DNA of 22,746 nt from a virus (IMGVR_UViG_3300022074_000403:1-22746); one strand, 5' to 3'; counted from the stretch's first letter, positions 6,517 to 12,455 are shown. Numbers and translations: made by a program. Notes: generated by a model not told the origin, from the letters alone.

Positions 6517-7325
6517 TAGACACCACACATCCCATCGCACTCGTCCATGAAACTGAAAGTCTGCTGATTTTCTGCTGGATCACTTAAGTCTGCCTCATCG
6601 AGCGGCACCTTGCTTCTGTGTAGAAATAACTGATTGCCCTTCGTAGTTTTGTTGATTCCGTTGCGAATCAAATGGTCTACCACCACTGCCTCCGTCCATG
6701 ACTTTTTGTCGTTAGCTTTCATGTCACGCCATGTAGCGTTGTCGTGATACGGACAAAAGGTGCAGGCGCTTTTTCGCGGAAGCTCGTTGAAGCCGTTATC
6801 TTTCATCCATTGCAAGCAATGTATGCGACTCATTCGGCGTTCAAGTAAGGGCCAGCGGTTCTCTATCCACTTGTGCGGAGCCATTTTCATGCGTTGAATT
6901 TCGTCTTGGCTTATTCCGATCCACTGCTGCACTGCCACTTGTTTGGGCGCACGTTGCCGTGGTTGTAAACCGATCAACTCACGTAACTTTTTGAATATGG
7001 GCTGAATTTTGTAATCAGAGGTGCATTGTCGAAAAAGCATTCCCCCCCCACTGACGGAGTCAACAAAAAGAGGAGGGTTTGGAACCCTTGCCCCAGTCTG
7101 AGAGCTAGCGATCAAGTCCTCTCTCAAACTGCCCGCAGTAACTCTGTAAATAGGAAAAGGCAACTGCGTTTCAAGCCAATCGAGCCACTCATAAACGTGG
7201 TCTGGCTCTGCTTGGGTGTCGGCGAAGATGGCGCAGTCAGGCATTGGCGTTATCTCGCCCTTTGCCGCCATAAGCGCCATGACTGATGACTGCACGCCAG
7301 CGCCAAGGCTGATGACTGTGATCAT
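6516..7325 (-). CDS. PP-loop ATPase, phage PAPS-reductase-like
   Basis: 269 aa. SLGAGVQSS at 6-14 is the ATP pyrophosphatase PP-loop of the adenine nucleotide alpha hydrolase superfamily. FADTQAEPDHVYEWLDWL follows, as in phage PAPS reductase-like proteins. Cysteines occur in RQCTSDYKIQPI (near 100), CTFCPYH (near 187-190) and the C-terminal DECDGMCGV, which suggests an iron-sulfur or zinc site. This phage family is annotated as PAPS reductase, but its reaction is unknown; thiolation of tRNA or DNA, or another nucleotide modification, is possible. It is coupled to its neighbours by TAATG junctions on both sides, placing it in one operon with the NinG-like gene. Confidence 0.82.
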   Translation of the reverse strand: MITVISLGAGVQSSVMALMAAKGEITPMPDCAIFADTQAEPDHVYEWLDWLETQLPFPIYRVTAGSLREDLIASSQTGARVPNPPLFVDSVSGGGMLFRQCTSDYKIQPIFKKLRELIGLQPRQRAPKQVAVQQWIGISQDEIQRMKMAPHKWIENRWPLLERRMSRIHCLQWMKDNGFNELPRKSACTFCPYHDNATWRDMKANDKKSWTEAVVVDHLIRNGINKTTKGNQLFLHRSKVPLDEADLSDPAENQQTFSFMDECDGMCGV

Positions 7326-7645
7326 TAGACAATACCGCGCTGGTTAGCTTGATTCGTTCGTTCTGCATCGAAGTAAAGCTCTGCAAGTTTGATAGAACGC
7401 TTGGCTCTTTCAACCTTGAGATTTGCTTGCTGCAACTCCTTGTACTTCTCAAGCCAGTCTGATGTTGCTCTTAGCATAGCCTCAGCTTTCACTGCGCTCT
7501 CTCCCGCTTGCATATAAGCTAGCTTGGAAGCCGATTCCATACTCTTGAAGTTTGCTTCTAACTCGATGCATTTCTCGCTCTCGCTCTCCCATTTATTTAT
7601 TCTCTCGGAGAGAGAGTTAAGAATCTTTGCTAACCGATCTTCCAT
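7325..7645 (-). CDS. Coiled-coil hypothetical protein, 106 aa
   Basis: 106 aa, almost entirely helical: LAKILNSLSERINKWESESE through KYKELQQANLKVERAKRSIKLAELYFDAE, with heptad-like spacing suggesting a coiled coil. ATG at 7645-7643 has AAAGG about 6 nt upstream. The stop forms TAATG with the PP-loop gene, so translation is coupled. Upstream lies a 369-bp region without a convincing gene. I do not recognise the family. Confidence 0.68.
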   Translation of the reverse strand: MEDRLAKILNSLSERINKWESESEKCIELEANFKSMESASKLAYMQAGESAVKAEAMLRATSDWLEKYKELQQANLKVERAKRSIKLAELYFDAERTNQANQRGIV

Positions 7646-8014
7646 ATTAACCTTTCAGTCACACACCAGCCTGCGCCTGGCAATAGCACAAAAACCTCTG
7701 GCTCGCGTTTCGGGTTCCACCTGTCTGGGTGCCCCCTATGCCTAGTCAGCCAGACTAACTGTCGGCGGTGCTCGCTACTGTGTCTCGTAGTCTCCGTTGG
7801 CTACCTAAGTCATCCAACGGCATCACACCCGCTTAAAAACCCGCCTTCGATCACCTGGACGGGAACAGGCTGGAGCAGGGATTGCCTGCGATCTGGGAGT
7901 CCTGTGTCTGGGCACCTCCACAGGCAGAGGCAGGAGAGCGTGTGTTCATCACTCGGCCCGTCCGCATTCGACCACACCAGCGGGAGTGCATGAAAGGTGA
8001 AAGCACACCTTGGT
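7646..8014. other. 369-bp gene-free, hairpin-rich, GC-rich region
   Basis: No convincing gene. The region contains several perfect short inverted repeats: CCGTTGG at 7794-7800 with CCAACGG at 7814-7820 (loop 13); GCAGG 7875-7879 with CCTGC 7885-7889; CCTGTG 7901-7906 with CACAGG 7919-7924; TAGTC 7743-7747 with GACTA 7753-7757; AAGGTG 7994-7999 with CACCTT 8006-8011. TGTCTGGG occurs twice (7722, 7905). No U-tract follows any stem, so these are not ordinary terminators. A leftward transcript of the regulator gene would carry it as a long leader for the 7645 gene; a structured RNA or regulatory leader is possible. Confidence 0.45.
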
Positions 8015-8233
8015 CTAAACTCGCCACTGGGCCAGAAACACATCTGGCCTAATTTGATGAGGCGTGACCTTTCCTTCGGTCAACTTACTCATTCTCACGA
8101 CGTAGTGCGCAGGGACTTGATTATTCCGCCACTTCTGCAACATCTGAGGGCTTACTCCCAAGCGCCTTGCAAATGCAGACTGACTATCCTCGCCGCTGCT
8201 GTCAATGATTGTTTGGTAAATGCTCTGATCCAT
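8015..8233 (-). CDS. YdaS/Cro-like helix-turn-helix regulator
   Basis: 72 aa from ATG 8233-8231 (MDQSIYQTII). The longer in-frame reading has no reason to be translated and runs through the control region. Residues about 15-50 (SQSAFARRLGVSPQMLQKW) are a helix-turn-helix. GKVTPHQIRPDVF near the end is the Gly-Lys-Val-Thr-x-x-x-Ile-Arg-Pro-Asp signature of the YdaS/Cro family (PF15943). It is transcribed divergently from the early operon at 8328. A TTTACA/TATAAG pair with 16-bp spacing (8310-8283) lies over the candidate operator, so it probably represses the early promoter and itself. No partner CI-like repressor is visible. Confidence 0.85.
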   Translation of the reverse strand: MDQSIYQTIIDSSGEDSQSAFARRLGVSPQMLQKWRNNQVPAHYVVRMSKLTEGKVTPHQIRPDVFLAQWRV

Positions 8234-8257
8234 GCGCGCAAGATACCATACACTTTT

Positions 8258-8270
8258 CGGCAAATAAACC
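8258..8270 (-). repeat. Element GGTTTATTTGCCG, copy 2
   Basis: Read on the minus strand it matches 11 of 13 bases of the element at 5069-5081. It lies in the leader between the regulator gene and its putative promoter, suggesting a second contact for autoregulation. Confidence 0.45.
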
Positions 8271-8282
8271 TTTAGTTCATAT

Positions 8283-8310
8283 CTTATATCGGTTAAACTT
8301 TTGGTGTAAA
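8283..8310 (-). promoter_or_regulatory. Candidate promoter for the YdaS/Cro-like gene
   Basis: On the minus strand TTTACA (8310-8305) and TATAAG (8288-8283), spaced by 16 bp, resemble sigma-70 boxes; the start would be about 45 nt before the ATG at 8233. The -35 box lies inside the near-palindrome at 8291-8311, giving a direct way for that site to control this gene. Confidence 0.5.
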
Positions 8311-8311
8311 C
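8291..8311 (+). promoter_or_regulatory. Candidate operator OB, upstream of early operon
   Basis: A 21-bp site sharing 16 of 21 bases with 5090-5110, including an identical ACTTTT core and a TANAC right end. It is a weaker palindrome (six of ten pairs). It is followed by AAGGAG at 8315-8320 and the GTG start at 8328; the 20-nt leader from 8311 resembles that before 5137 (AAGGAGAAAnnACnTG). It overlaps possible rightward -10 boxes (TAAACT at 8294-8299) and the leftward -35 box. Confidence 0.6.
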
Positions 8312-8327
8312 ACTAAGGAGAAATAAC

Positions 8328-8747
8328 GTGTTAGACCGAGCCGACGAAGATAAACACAACCCGCAAGCGCCGTGGAACTTGCCGGACGCAGACATATGCT
8401 CATGCGGTGAGCCTAAAAACTTCTGCTATGAATCACAAATTGACTACTGCCGTTATTGCGATGGTGGCGAGGTGCGAGTGATCGCTAGGGACTTCAAGCT
8501 GCACCTGTACGGTTGTGACGAATACCGTAGCCTTGAAGCTGGGCTGATCGCAGAAGTAAACACCGAGATGGATCAGTACGCCACAGAGCTAGAGCGAGAA
8601 GGCTTTACCTTCTTTGAGTACCAGTACCGAGAGGGCAAGGCGAAGATCGAGGTGCCTGCTGACTTCATCAACTCAAACCCGGCACGACAGTATTTTGTGA
8701 AACATGCTGGCTACGAGATTGGCTGCATTACCGAGGAGCGAGCATGA
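8328..8747 (+). CDS. Cys-rich early protein, 139 aa
   Basis: 139 aa, first gene of the rightward early operon. The start is GTG at 8328, with AAGGAG 7 nt upstream. Cys24, Cys26, Cys33, Cys41 and Cys44 (CSC, then C, then CRYC) suggest a zinc-binding knuckle in the N-terminal third. The remainder is a mixed alpha/beta region (EVRVIARDFKLHLYGCDEYR, then FFEYQYREGKAKIEVPADF). The stop overlaps the annealing-protein start as ATGA. A role in DNA metabolism is suggested by context only; I do not recognise the family. Confidence 0.7.
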   Translation: MLDRADEDKHNPQAPWNLPDADICSCGEPKNFCYESQIDYCRYCDGGEVRVIARDFKLHLYGCDEYRSLEAGLIAEVNTEMDQYATELEREGFTFFEYQYREGKAKIEVPADFINSNPARQYFVKHAGYEIGCITEERA

Positions 8748-9439
8748 GTACCACATACCCTGACATCGACGTCACCGATCCCAACGAACCGGATTACGAC
8801 CCAGAACCAACTGAAAAGACCGCAGAGCAGATCAGCTATGACCTCAAGATGCCGTGGCCCACAAGCGAAGTGAAGAGCAGGCAAGGCCCCGGTGGTAAGC
8901 AGTTGAGCTACATTGATGCTCGGCAAGTCATGCACCGGCTCGATAAGGTTGTAGGGCCAGAGAACTGGTCAGACGACTATAAGAGCCTCGACGGCAAGAC
9001 CTGCTGCACTCTCAGTCTCTACATAGGAGGTCGATGGATCGCCAAGTCGGACGGCGCTGGTGACACCTCTATCGAGGGCGAGAAGGGCGGTTTCTCAGAC
9101 TCATTCAAACGCGCAGCGGTAAAGTGGGGCATCGGCAGATACTTGTACCGCGACGGCCCTCTCATCACCCCAGAGCAGTACATCAATGGGTGGAAGCGCC
9201 CGACAGGCGTTGCAAAGACGGTGATTGACGAAGAAGGGATAGAAGTAGACGAAGGGCTAGCAACACAATACATCACTTCAATCATCCAATGTTATGAACA
9301 AGAAGACGATTGCGGCCTCACAGAGCTATGGTCTGAACTCAGTAAAAGTAACGACTTATACTTATTTGTCTGGTCTAAGCTGGACTCAAAGATAAGAAGC
9401 CATGCGAGAGACCACAATTACTTCAGATCGGAGGCATAA
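8744..9439 (+). CDS. Rad52-family single-strand annealing protein
   Basis: 231 aa. After an acidic N-terminus (residues 1-28), residues 30-140 carry the Rad52/Rad22 core: LSYIDARQVMHRLDKVVGPENW (54-75), then strands LDGKTCCTLSLYIGGRW, and DSFKRAAVKWGIGRYLYR (119-136), which is the diagnostic Phe-Lys-Arg-Ala-Ala-x-x-x-Gly-Ile-Gly-Arg-Tyr-Leu-Tyr box. Proteins of this family form rings that anneal complementary single strands during phage recombination and replication. The C-terminal part is variable and may recruit partners. It overlaps the preceding gene as ATGA and the following one as TAATG. No partner exonuclease is seen in the window. Confidence 0.92.
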   Translation: MSTTYPDIDVTDPNEPDYDPEPTEKTAEQISYDLKMPWPTSEVKSRQGPGGKQLSYIDARQVMHRLDKVVGPENWSDDYKSLDGKTCCTLSLYIGGRWIAKSDGAGDTSIEGEKGGFSDSFKRAAVKWGIGRYLYRDGPLITPEQYINGWKRPTGVAKTVIDEEGIEVDEGLATQYITSIIQCYEQEDDCGLTELWSELSKSNDLYLFVWSKLDSKIRSHARDHNYFRSEA

Positions 9440-9828
9440 TGGAAACCAGACAGGACGAACTGCAAGCAGAATTTGACCGCTACCACCAAGAAAACCCCAA
9501 GGTGTACGAAGCATTTAAGCGGCTGACTTTTCAACTGATAAGCGCGGGCCGTGAGAACTTCTCCGCGAGTGCAGTTGTGGAGCGCATACGGTGGGGCGTA
9601 AGCATTGGCGAATATGGCCCTGATGACTTCAAGATAAACAACAATTATCGCGCTTTCTATGCTCGATTGTTCCACATGGAACATCCTAATCACGACGGAT
9701 TCTTCAGGACTCGAAAGCAGAAGTCAGCGGATGAGGATGCTACGCACCTGCCGCCACTGAAGCGCAGTTGGTTTGATGAGATGACCGATGAAACACAACA
9801 GCACCTAAACCTATTGAGGATCAGATAA
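9439..9828 (+). CDS. Conserved phage protein, 129 aa
   Basis: 129 aa. The pattern NPKVYEAFKRLTFQLISAGRENFSASAVVERIRW, followed by DFKINNNYRAFYARLF and HDGFFRTRK, is one I recognise from many phage early regions: Asn-Pro-x-Val-Tyr, Ile-Arg-Trp, Phe-Lys-Ile-Asn-Asn-x-Tyr, Tyr-Ala-Arg, Phe-Phe-x-x-Arg. Its function is not known to me. TAATG junctions with the genes on both sides mean it is made together with the annealing protein and the SSB-tip protein, so a part in recombination or replication is likely. Confidence 0.78.
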   Translation: METRQDELQAEFDRYHQENPKVYEAFKRLTFQLISAGRENFSASAVVERIRWGVSIGEYGPDDFKINNNYRAFYARLFHMEHPNHDGFFRTRKQKSADEDATHLPPLKRSWFDEMTDETQQHLNLLRIR

Positions 9829-10226
9829 TGGCAGATATTGAATGGATGGACGGCTTGCGGATATTTCCGCCAAATGACAAAGCTCCTGATTTCGTGAAAG
9901 GCGACATCGTAATCAACCCAGAGCAAGCGATTGCATGGCTTAAGAAGCAGGACGGCACAGTACGACTAGAGTTGAAGACCAAGAAGAGTGACGGTTCGCT
10001 GTACGCCACTGTAAAGCAGAAGCCTCAACGTCAAGGCAGCGCAGACGATTATAGAGCGATGAAAGAAGGGTACAATACTGCCAGGCAGCAGCAAGGACGC
10101 AATCAAGACCCTCGGACTCAGACCAATGAGCAGTGGGTCAAAGACTATGGCCCAGAGCAGACGCCTATTGTGCGGGCATCATTCCCGCCCGACTTCACAG
10201 ATACCGAAGACGACATACCCTTTTAG
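9828..10226 (+). CDS. Early protein with an SSB-like C-terminal tip, 132 aa
   Basis: 132 aa. The N-terminal 65 residues (IEWMDGLRIFPPNDKAPDFVKGD ... VRLELKTKKSDGSLYATVKQ) form a compact, probably beta-rich domain. The middle is Gln/Arg-rich and low in hydrophobic residues. The last eight, DTEDDIPF, match the acidic Asp-Asp-Ile-Pro-Phe tip of bacterial SSB, which docks RecQ, RecO, PriA, Exo I and other proteins. I do not see a clear SSB OB-fold, so it may be a divergent single-strand binding protein or a decoy that binds host SSB partners. Start and stop fit the early operon (TAATG at the start; TAGGAGAGG at the end serves the next gene). Confidence 0.75.
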   Translation: MADIEWMDGLRIFPPNDKAPDFVKGDIVINPEQAIAWLKKQDGTVRLELKTKKSDGSLYATVKQKPQRQGSADDYRAMKEGYNTARQQQGRNQDPRTQTNEQWVKDYGPEQTPIVRASFPPDFTDTEDDIPF

Positions 10227-10234
10227 GAGAGGAC

Positions 10235-10720
10235 ATGGACGAGCGAACATTCGACAGAGCATTCCACGACTGGCTGACAATGAAGCCAAGCAAGCGCAAG
10301 GAGTGGGCCGAGCAGCGGCCTATCTACTATAAGATCTTCGGCAAAGAGTCCGAAGCTGCACTCATCAACGCTTTATGTGATTTGATGGAGAAGCCATCTC
10401 AGAACTTCTTCCCCTCTCCCGCAGAGATCAAGACTCAGCTTTACGCCAACGCTTCAAGGAACACTGAGCAGCCATCCAGCAGGCAATCAACCGACAGTGA
10501 GATGGTCGCGTCACGCTTGCTAGATCATAAGCTAGGCAAGAAGCTCTACGATGAAACAGGCGAGGCGAAGGACAGTCCCAGACCGCCAATGGTTCAGCCT
10601 TGGATTGAAGACCTAGTGAACTTTGTAATTGGGAATATTGACGATCACGCCCAGCAAGGAACGCTGGGTCTGATGGTCATTAGGAAGGAGGCAGGACTAC
10701 CCGTCGGCTTCGGGTTCTGA
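10235..10720 (+). CDS. Hypothetical early protein, 161 aa
   Basis: 161 aa from ATG 10235, preceded by GGAGAGG, which overlaps the previous stop; a longer in-frame start upstream is not supported. FDRAFHDWLTMKPSKRKEWAEQRPIYYKIFGKESEAALINALCDLM is helical. NFFPSPAEIKTQLYAN follows, and its Phe-Pro-x-Pro-x-Glu box recalls phage replication-loader or replisome-organiser proteins, but this is weak. A flexible Ser/Gln-rich region leads to a C-terminal helix (QPWIEDLVNFVIGNID). It is the last gene of the early operon; its final 24 bp overlap, tail to tail, a leftward gene. Confidence 0.65.
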   Translation: MDERTFDRAFHDWLTMKPSKRKEWAEQRPIYYKIFGKESEAALINALCDLMEKPSQNFFPSPAEIKTQLYANASRNTEQPSSRQSTDSEMVASRLLDHKLGKKLYDETGEAKDSPRPPMVQPWIEDLVNFVIGNIDDHAQQGTLGLMVIRKEAGLPVGFGF

Positions 10721-10918
10721 GGGTGGCTGGTTATGGTTGATCCCTTCCTGCTGCTCTTTGATGATCTTAGCGTGGAAGGCGATGTTGTTATCCGTCTCTT
10801 GTTGCTCGATAACAAGGTTAACATTTCGCTCTTTGAGGAACGCTATACGCTTGGCCCGAATCACACCCTCTTGGGTTAGGTCTTCCTCTTCATACTTAAC
10901 GCCATCAATCTCAATCAT
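10697..10918 (-). CDS. Small DUF6447-like protein, 73 aa
   Basis: 73 aa from ATG 10918-10916; an upstream in-frame TTG sits too close to AAGG to be used. IEIDGVKYEEEDLTQEGVIRAKRIAFLKERN and then a long helix fit the plan of DUF6447-like phage proteins: a short beta hairpin Asp-Gly-x-x-Tyr, then Asp-Leu-x-x-Glu, then a coiled helix. The C-terminus is Pro/Glu-rich. It is the last gene of the long leftward late block and overlaps the early operon end by 24 bp. Function is unknown. Confidence 0.62.
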   Translation of the reverse strand: MIEIDGVKYEEEDLTQEGVIRAKRIAFLKERNVNLVIEQQETDNNIAFHAKIIKEQQEGINHNQPPSEPEADG

Positions 10919-10928
10919 GCTCAAACCT

Positions 10929-10961
10929 TATCCGTTTTGGATATGCTAACCCTTTTGGTTA
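10929..10961. repeat. Two tandem small hairpins
   Basis: TATCC-GTTTT-GGATA (10929-10943) and TAACC-CTTTT-GGTTA (10947-10961) have the same design: 5-bp stem, loop with TTTT. They fill the 40-bp gap before the 73-aa gene, and the second overlaps the TAA stop of the 72-aa gene. They could slow RNA decay or weakly stop transcription. Confidence 0.35.
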
Positions 10962-11177
10962 ATCATAGAAAGTAGTGATGTTTGGTCGCACTTTGACGGG
11001 TATGCAATATGCAGTAATGTTCTCTTGGCTATAAAGACGACGCTTCTCAATCGGCTTTACAGAACCTTGTTCAAGCCACACGGCGAACTGATTGCATCGA
11101 TGTAGATTGCGGAAATGAAAGTCTCCTGGCACGCGCTCGCCTTCGACCATCATTATTAAGAGGAACGCCATGATCAT
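10959..11177 (-). CDS. Small protein with hydrophobic N-terminus, 72 aa
   Basis: 72 aa. The start MIMAFLLIMMVEGERV is hydrophobic but short, more like a buried strand than a full signal. DFHFRNLHRCNQFAVWLEQGS and ENITAYCIPVKVRP follow: two cysteines spaced about 35 residues apart, in a pattern (Arg-Cys-x-x-Phe-Ala, later Ala-Tyr-Cys-x-Pro) seen in small phage proteins in such clusters. ATG at 11177-11175 begins 4 nt after the stop of the 30-aa gene. Function is unknown. Confidence 0.62.
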   Translation of the reverse strand: MIMAFLLIMMVEGERVPGDFHFRNLHRCNQFAVWLEQGSVKPIEKRRLYSQENITAYCIPVKVRPNITTFYD

Positions 11178-11180
11178 CGT

Positions 11181-11273
11181 TTACTGCCAGAAATAGTAGG
11201 AGCTAAATATAAGCGTTGGCCCTGCTATGCCGGTGATCAGAATGGCCCACAGGATTTTTTCCAACAGACTCAC
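11181..11273 (-). CDS. 30-aa single-pass membrane peptide
   Basis: 30 aa, too short for most gene finders. GTG at 11273-11271 overlaps the TGA of the 153-aa gene as GTGA, the same junction used elsewhere in this late operon. The stop TAA (11183-11181) is 3 nt before the next ATG. The product starts SLLEKILWAILITGIAGPTL and ends IFSSYYFWQ: a short amphipathic start, a membrane helix of about 20 residues and an aromatic end. It could act in the membrane with its neighbours. Support comes from exact spacing and composition, not homology. Confidence 0.6.
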   Translation of the reverse strand: MSLLEKILWAILITGIAGPTLIFSSYYFWQ

Positions 11274-11731
11274 CCGTAGACTTGTATTACTACAATAATC
11301 GCGAAAGCAGCAATCGTTCCGCCGACTAACAGGGTCGTAAACCCCACTAAAATCTGATGGATGAGATGCTGCCTTTCCTTGGCTTTCCGAGCAATCATCT
11401 TTAGATGCGTTTGCCTGTCACGCTCTTGTTGTGCCTTCGCGGCCTTGAAATCCTCAAGGAGTTTGGGGTCTGCCACCAATAGGAGGTCATGGACATCCTT
11501 CCAATAACGCTCCTGCTGCCTACGCAATTGGCTCAATTTGAGCAAGTCGTTCTGACTAAGAGGCTTGAAGGACTTTTTTCGCTCTACCTCGAAGGTGTTT
11601 AGCCCCTCGCCAAAATCGCTAATCATCCCCATGACCGAGCTGACGTTAGCTTTTCCCTCATTGACAGCGGAGATCAGTTGATTGATCGAACTCAACGCTG
11701 CGGCGGCACCTGCGATTGATTCTATCACCAT
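11270..11731 (-). CDS. C-terminally anchored membrane protein, 153 aa
   Basis: 153 aa. The N-terminus, MVIESIAGAAAALSSINQLI, is a Gly/Ala-rich helix. A charged helical middle (ERKKSFKPLSQNDLLKLSQLRRQQERYWKDVHDLLL ... KAAKAQQERDRQTHLK) probably forms a coiled coil. Residues about 127-150 (ILVGFTTLLVGGTIAAFAIIVVIQV) form a membrane helix with few residues after it. ATG at 11731-11729 lies inside a palindrome shared with the upstream stop. It is part of a run of four small membrane-associated genes; function is unknown. Confidence 0.7.
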   Translation of the reverse strand: MVIESIAGAAAALSSINQLISAVNEGKANVSSVMGMISDFGEGLNTFEVERKKSFKPLSQNDLLKLSQLRRQQERYWKDVHDLLLVADPKLLEDFKAAKAQQERDRQTHLKMIARKAKERQHLIHQILVGFTTLLVGGTIAAFAIIVVIQVYG

Positions 11732-11746
11732 GGGGAATCACCCCAT
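11730..11746. promoter_or_regulatory. Perfect palindrome spanning a gene junction
   Basis: ATGGGG (11730-11735) and CCCCAT (11741-11746) pair perfectly around a 5-nt loop. The stem covers the final codons of the 62-aa gene and the start codon region of the 153-aa gene. In mRNA it would hide the start until ribosomes finishing the upstream gene open it, so it may enforce translational coupling. Confidence 0.45.
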
Positions 11747-11926
11747 AAAAAACTGTGGAAGGGCTGCCGCAAGTATCAGCGCATAGAGGCCATAGATGAG
11801 GTTCTCAAGGTGTTTGAACTTGGCGCTACCTTCTGCCAAGCGTTCCTCTATCCGCTCATAGCGAAGAGCACACTCCCTCTCGTGAGCGTTTATTTCGTTT
11901 AGTGCTTGGTCGCCTTTATCACTCAT
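11738..11926 (-). CDS. XhlA-like small membrane protein, 62 aa
   Basis: 62 aa. MSDKGDQALNEINAHERECALRYERIEERLAEGSAKFKHLE is a charged helical arm. LIYGLYALILAAALPQFF is a single membrane helix near the C-terminus. Arm-then-anchor proteins of this length, with a His-Glu-x-x-Cys-x-x-Arg-Tyr motif, resemble XhlA-type haemolysin or holin accessory proteins. It begins with ATGA after the 68-aa gene. A role in lysis, or as a virion-associated membrane protein, is possible; similarity is by layout only. Confidence 0.62.
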   Translation of the reverse strand: MSDKGDQALNEINAHERECALRYERIEERLAEGSAKFKHLENLIYGLYALILAAALPQFFMG

Positions 11927-12129
11927 ACGGATACACTCACTCTCTGTATCGGTGCCAATGGCTGCGCCTCGATCTTGTTACCATCCTTAGTGTAGATAGT
12001 AGGAATGATGGTCTCCACAGCCTCTCTAAATGTCTCGCCTTCGGCCCCAGTGCGGAGCCTCTCTTGCTTTTGCACTGCGACCTGCTGCCAGCTTACTTGG
12101 GTCGTGCTATTGACAGGTCCGACGTCCAT
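11923..12129 (-). CDS. Hypothetical protein, 68 aa
   Basis: 68 aa from ATG 12129-12127 (MDVGPVNSTTQVSWQQVAVQ). This start shares a base with the TAA of the DUF7936-like gene (TAATG); an upstream in-frame TTG is less likely. The region ERLRTGAEGETFREAVETIIPTIYTKDGNKI is mixed helix and strand; the C-terminus is polar. No membrane segment or known motif is seen. Its place directly after the fibre and DUF7936-like genes suggests a virion or host-contact accessory. Confidence 0.6.
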   Translation of the reverse strand: MDVGPVNSTTQVSWQQVAVQKQERLRTGAEGETFREAVETIIPTIYTKDGNKIEAQPLAPIQRVSVSV

Positions 12130-12455
12130 TACCAAGGCACACCAGAGGCTTCAGTAGGGTTCTTCTGAGCATCTATATTCGCCTGTAAGGCTGTTTCTGT
12201 TGCGTCCTTGTCCACACCATTGGCCCAAATCCAGCCTTCCACATCGGCTTGTGTAACGCTCTTATACGCTACAAAATCTGATGCAGATGCGTCATAGGTC
12301 AGGCCACAGGTGCCATATGAAGATGCTGTGTAGGTTACAGCGTCATCGCCAGTGCCCACAGTTTCCTCTGCGTTGCAGAGCCAGTGCGCTACGTTAATCC
12401 CACCGTCAGCGATAACGTGTTCGCATGTGGGAATAGTCCAATTGAATGTAGCCAT
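12129..12455 (-). CDS. DUF7936-like protein, 108 aa
   Basis: 108 aa from ATG 12455-12453 (MATFNWTIPTCEHVIADGGI). The pattern Trp-x-Ile near the N-terminus, a His-Trp strand (INVAHWLC), an aromatic SSYGTCGLTY strand, then SVTQADVEGWIW, ALQANIDAQKNP and the terminal GVPW fits DUF7936-like phage proteins often encoded beside tail fibres. These are probably small structural or fibre-associated proteins; the function is not established. The stop forms TAATG with the next gene, and the start lies 1 bp after the fibre stop. Confidence 0.72.
   Translation of the reverse strand: MATFNWTIPTCEHVIADGGINVAHWLCNAEETVGTGDDAVTYTASSYGTCGLTYDASASDFVAYKSVTQADVEGWIWANGVDKDATETALQANIDAQKNPTEASGVPW

Noticed and set aside
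7681-7860. tRNA-like pieces such as GGTTCCA and TTCGATC in the gap
   Set aside because: No acceptor stem or cloverleaf can be built around them.
7810-8043. Leftward 77-aa frame beginning inside the regulator gene
   Set aside because: The start is inside the helix-turn-helix gene, composition is odd (Cys, Pro, Trp-rich), and there is no recognisable motif.
7837-8052. Rightward open frame of 71 codons across the gap, reading PAIWESCVWAPPQ and so on
   Set aside because: It has no ATG or placed ribosome site and overlaps the 3' end of the regulator on the other strand. An open frame of this length is not unusual in such GC-rich sequence.
8015-8395. Longer form of the regulator (126 aa)
   Set aside because: The extra N-terminus runs across the promoter-operator region and into the opposing gene; the family begins at the MDQS methionine.
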